From an uncultured Bacteroidota bacterium (GTDB lineage Bacteria; Bacteroidota; Bacteroidia; Bacteroidales; SZUA-534): a stretch of DNA of 7,553 nt. Of this stretch, positions 5,625 to 7,553 are shown piece by piece; within the stretch, counting starts at the first letter, position 1; each line of letters opens with the position of its first letter. A program made the position numbers and the translations under genes. The notes under the pieces were generated by a model that worked only from the letters and a program-made list of their open reading frames with translations, ran no database searches and was not told the DNA's origin. The stretch spans positions 1-7,553 of the forward strand of contig CALCFP010000158.1 of NCBI GenBank assembly GCA_937900725.1, given 5' to 3'.

Positions 5625-6827
5625 ATGGAAGACTTTTCGGAGTATTTGCGTCAAAGTGAGCCTCACAAGCAGAACCGTGCATCGTCGTGGCGCACGGCCA
5701 TAGGATTGCAGGATGTTGACGGGCTTGCGCCGTCGGAGTATTTGATTGACACCGCTCGCCGAAATATCGAAGGCGAGATTTCCATTAATGAAGTCCGTGA
5801 AATGTTGGCCGATTATTATCACACTCTTGATAATCGTGCTGATATCCAACGTACTGAAGAAGCCGACAAGGTGTCGTTGCATATTGTCGAGTTGCTTAAT
5901 GACAAGACGTTCTCGTTCTCGGTTGCAGGCTTTTCCGCCATTCACCGCAAATTGTTCGGCGGTGTTATGAAAACCGCAGGCGAGTTCCGCACCTACAACA
6001 TAACTAAAAACGAGTGGGTGTTGCGTGGCGACACTGTTATGTACACTAGTTACGATATGATTCGCGACACGCTTGAGTACGATTTTTCGCAGGAAAAGGC
6101 GTTCGATTATCGCCATTTGTCGATGAAGGAAATTGTTCGCCATTTGTGCGCATTCGTGGCGGGTGTATGGCAGATTCACCCGTTTTGCGAAGGAAATACG
6201 CGCACTACGGCTATATTCATTATCAAATATTTGCAACAACTTGGCTTTGATGTCAATAACGACGTGTTTGCCGAAAATTCGTGGTATTTCAGGAATGCTT
6301 TGGTCAGGGCCAATTACAATAATGTCAAGTTCTCAGTGTTTTCCACTACTGAGTTTTTGGAAAAGATTTTCGGGAATATGCTTATGGGTGAATTGAACGA
6401 ACTGAAAAACCGCTATATGCTGATTGGCTCTTCGTTTGACAGTGAGCGTGATGAGCATAAATGTGTGCCGTATTCTAAGGCAAGGCCGAAGAAAAAACCG
6501 ACAAGCACCCCGTCAAGTATCCCGTCAAGCACCCCGTCAAGTACCCCGACAAGTTCTGCTGATAAGTGGCAGACTGACAACGAAAATATACTCAGGTTGA
6601 TAGGTGCAATAGGCAACGAGAAATTGTCGGTAAGGGAAATGTTGTCGGCTGTTGGCTTGAAGAATCGGGAAAATTTCCTTGAGTATTCGTTGAATCCAGC
6701 ATTGAAGGGAAAATTCGTGAAGATGCTGTATCCCGACAGGCCGACTCATCCGCGCCAGAAATATTTCCTGACAGTCAAGGGCTTGGCTGTATTCGGTTCG
6801 CTTAATGGCAATTGCGAGTCTCGGTGA
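5625..6827 (+). CDS. fic: Fic-domain protein (probable AMPylase) with Pro/Ser/Thr linker and C-terminal winged helix
   Basis: 400 residues. Fic enzymes transfer AMP or other phosphate-containing groups to protein hydroxyls. The N-terminal helical region (about 1-80) includes NIEGEIS (47-53), an IEG element like the inhibitory helix of class II Fic proteins, although the usual Ser/Thr four residues before Glu is Arg here. The flap/target-docking hairpin follows GEFRTYNI (119-126). The active site is HPFCEGNTRTTA (185-196), with H185, E189, N191 and R193 present. The last Arg of the consensus HxFx(D/E)GNxRxxR is Ala196, a common variant in Bacteroidota relatives as I recall. Residues 292-312 form a low-complexity PTSTPSS linker coded by 12-bp repeats. 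Residues 313-392 resemble the Fic-associated C-terminal winged helix (RENFLEYSLNPAL, then RQKYFLTVKG). The gene has its own promoter and no evident antitoxin gene beside it, fitting a self-inhibited form. Targets are unknown. Confidence 0.9.
   Translation: MEDFSEYLRQSEPHKQNRASSWRTAIGLQDVDGLAPSEYLIDTARRNIEGEISINEVREMLADYYHTLDNRADIQRTEEADKVSLHIVELLNDKTFSFSVAGFSAIHRKLFGGVMKTAGEFRTYNITKNEWVLRGDTVMYTSYDMIRDTLEYDFSQEKAFDYRHLSMKEIVRHLCAFVAGVWQIHPFCEGNTRTTAIFIIKYLQQLGFDVNNDVFAENSWYFRNALVRANYNNVKFSVFSTTEFLEKIFGNMLMGELNELKNRYMLIGSSFDSERDEHKCVPYSKARPKKKPTSTPSSIPSSTPSSTPTSSADKWQTDNENILRLIGAIGNEKLSVREMLSAVGLKNRENFLEYSLNPALKGKFVKMLYPDRPTHPRQKYFLTVKGLAVFGSLNGNCESR
6496..6555 (+). repeat. Five in-frame 12-bp units encoding the Fic linker
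   Basis: Five 12-bp units with consensus CCCCGTCAAGCA (variants CCCCGACAAGTT, TCCCGTCAAGCA and others). Being 4 codons long they add or remove PSST/PTSS-type tetrapeptides without a frameshift. They join the Fic domain to the winged helix, so copy number sets the linker length. Confidence 0.9.
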
Positions 6828-6850
6828 CTGTCGTCCGTATTTCCCTGTTT

Positions 6851-6883
6851 TTTGGTTGCGGTCTTGATTTTTTTTTACATTTG
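6851..6883 (+). promoter_or_regulatory. Promoter of the TPP riboswitch / receptor transcript
   Basis: TACATTTG (6876-6883) is a perfect TAnnTTTG box. TTTG at 6851-6854 lies 21 nt upstream, and TTG at 6856-6858 gives 17 nt. The predicted start near 6889 falls just before the aptamer. No clear fic terminator is visible in 6828-6850. Confidence 0.65.
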
Positions 6884-6897
6884 CGCCCGAAAAATCA

Positions 6898-6966
6898 CAA
6901 TGGGGTGCCTATAAGGCTGAGATTATACCCTTTGAACCTGAACGGGTAATGCCGTTTAGGGAAAAA
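6898..6966 (+). promoter_or_regulatory. TPP riboswitch aptamer (THI element)
   Basis: The diagnostic THI-box blocks appear in order: GGGGTGCC (6902-6909), a short P3 loop, GGCTGAGATTATACCC (6915-6930), GAACCTGA (6934-6941), CGGGTAATGCCG (6943-6954) and TTTAGGGA. CTGAGA binds the pyrimidine of thiamine pyrophosphate, and the P4/P5 arm (ACCTGA...GGGTAATGCC) grips the pyrophosphate. P3 is minimal. High TPP would switch off the downstream receptor gene. Confidence 0.95.
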
Positions 6967-6979
6967 GCAAAAATCAAAT

Positions 6980-7108
6980 CACCCATTGCAATAATGTTTA
7001 ATCGTCACCGCAGGTGGGGTATGCTATTGCAATTGGAAAAATTTCTGAAACGCGTTTCTTTTTCAATTTGCATTGCGATGCCTGCGTGGCACAAATTTAA
7101 TTGCAATG
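6980..7108 (+). promoter_or_regulatory. Riboswitch expression platform with competing ATTGCAAT segments
   Basis: This stretch between aptamer and receptor start carries several mutually exclusive pairings. ATTGCAATA (6985-6993) pairs perfectly with TATTGCAAT (7025-7033), enclosing CACC/GGTG (7006-7016). CCCATTG (6982-6988) is also complementary to CAATGGG (6898-6904) at the aptamer 5' edge. CATTGC (7071-7076) pairs with GCAATG (7103-7108), which contains the start codon, and encloses TGCC/GGCA. A further hairpin sits at 7036-7064 (GAAAAA/TTTTTC around the palindrome GAAACGCGTTTC). The start-codon sequestration suggests translational control, but a terminator role for 7036-7064 cannot be excluded. 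Confidence 0.55.
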
Positions 7109-7553
7109 AAAAAGAACATTTTAACAGCATTACTTCTGTTTTTCAGCGTGTTTGTGCACGCGCAGTTTTCAATTTCAGGTCACGTTTACGATAGCGGAAA
7201 GAGTCCATTGCCAAGTGTGGCTTTGCAGGTCGTCGGCACCAATTTGGGTGCCTTGACTAATTCTGATGGTGTGTATCTTATTGAAAATTTGCCAAATGGC
7301 AACTATCAACTTAAGGCGAGTTATTTAGGCTACGAACCCGAGATTGTCGATGTCAAACTTGATTCCGACAAGTCGGTCGATATTGTCTTGCAACAAAAAG
7401 CATTTGTGACACAAGAGGTTGTGGTGCGGTCGAGCCGTCTGTCGACAGTCGCGCCAGCCACCACATCGACTGTTGGCAAGGCTGACATCGAGGCGAATAA
7501 TTTAGGTCAGGATATGCCGTTTCTTTTGTCGCTTCAGCCGTCGGTGGTCAGCA
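7106..7553 (+). CDS. TonB-dependent outer-membrane receptor, probably for thiamine; N-terminal part
   Basis: 149 complete codons before the right edge. MKKNILTALLLFFSVFVHAQ is a signal peptide with cleavage expected near A19/Q20. Residues 21-100 form a CarboxypepD_reg-like beta domain (SISGHVYDSGKSPLPSVALQ, then LTNSDGVYLIENLPNG, then LGYEP) found in front of many Bacteroidota TonB receptors. VVVRSSRLSTVAPATTSTV (from about residue 108) leads into the plug, with LGQDMPFLLSLQPSVV as its first helix and strand. The barrel lies outside the window. Such proteins import scarce nutrients across the outer membrane using TonB energy. The TPP riboswitch directly upstream points to thiamine or its precursors, as known for the TPP-regulated thiamine receptor of Bacteroides thetaiotaomicron. 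The substrate is inferred from the riboswitch, not from residues. The start ATG lies inside GCAATG, which can be sequestered. Confidence 0.9.
   Translation, partial: MKKNILTALLLFFSVFVHAQFSISGHVYDSGKSPLPSVALQVVGTNLGALTNSDGVYLIENLPNGNYQLKASYLGYEPEIVDVKLDSDKSVDIVLQQKAFVTQEVVVRSSRLSTVAPATTSTVGKADIEANNLGQDMPFLLSLQPSVVS

Noticed and set aside
5547..6239. 230-codon minus-strand open frame opposite fic
   Set aside because: It is the antisense shadow of the Fic gene and shows no protein family features.

Overview
The window looks like a piece of a Bacteroidota chromosome, most likely order Bacteroidales. Three things point there: two good matches to the TAnnTTTG -7 promoter element typical of this phylum, a CarboxypepD_reg-type TonB-dependent receptor with a signal peptide ending in AQ, and a group 2 glycosyltransferase N-terminus of the usual Bacteroidales type. 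The species cannot be named from this sequence.

Layout. (1) Positions 1-583, minus strand: N-terminal part of a glycosyltransferase that runs off the left edge. Its last ~70 visible residues no longer look like the family. (2) 584-841: intergenic, with a small palindrome. (3) 842-1565: a DUF1016/YhcG-type nuclease gene broken by an internal deletion plus frameshift. It has lost its catalytic core and carries a duplicated hairpin-forming sequence. (4) 1640-1779: no gene, but a nested set of complementary segments followed by a strong intrinsic terminator, which I read as a candidate structured RNA. (5) 1842-5402: a tightly packed, AT-rich operon with two D12-class adenine methyltransferases and an AlwI/N.BstNBI-family endonuclease. 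This is a type IIS-like restriction-modification system, one methylase per strand of an asymmetric site. (6) 5440-5500: terminator. (7) 5504-6827: a Fic-family protein with its own promoter. A 12-bp repeat occurs both upstream of the gene and inside its Pro/Ser/Thr linker. (8) 6851-7553: promoter, TPP riboswitch, an elaborate expression platform and the start of a TonB-dependent receptor, presumably for thiamine uptake.

How the parts relate. The centre (roughly 842-6827) reads as a small accessory or defence island with a remnant nuclease gene, an R-M system and a Fic protein. The flanking housekeeping-type genes (glycosyltransferase, thiamine receptor) have higher G+C. The R-M operon is visibly AT-rich (about 25-35% G+C in the lines I counted), which suggests separate acquisition.

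The observations I consider most worth following are the structured RNA with terminator just upstream of the R-M operon, the exact spacing match of the endonuclease active site to a nicking endonuclease, and the overlapping ATTGCAAT-like segments that could hide or expose the receptor start codon downstream of the TPP aptamer.
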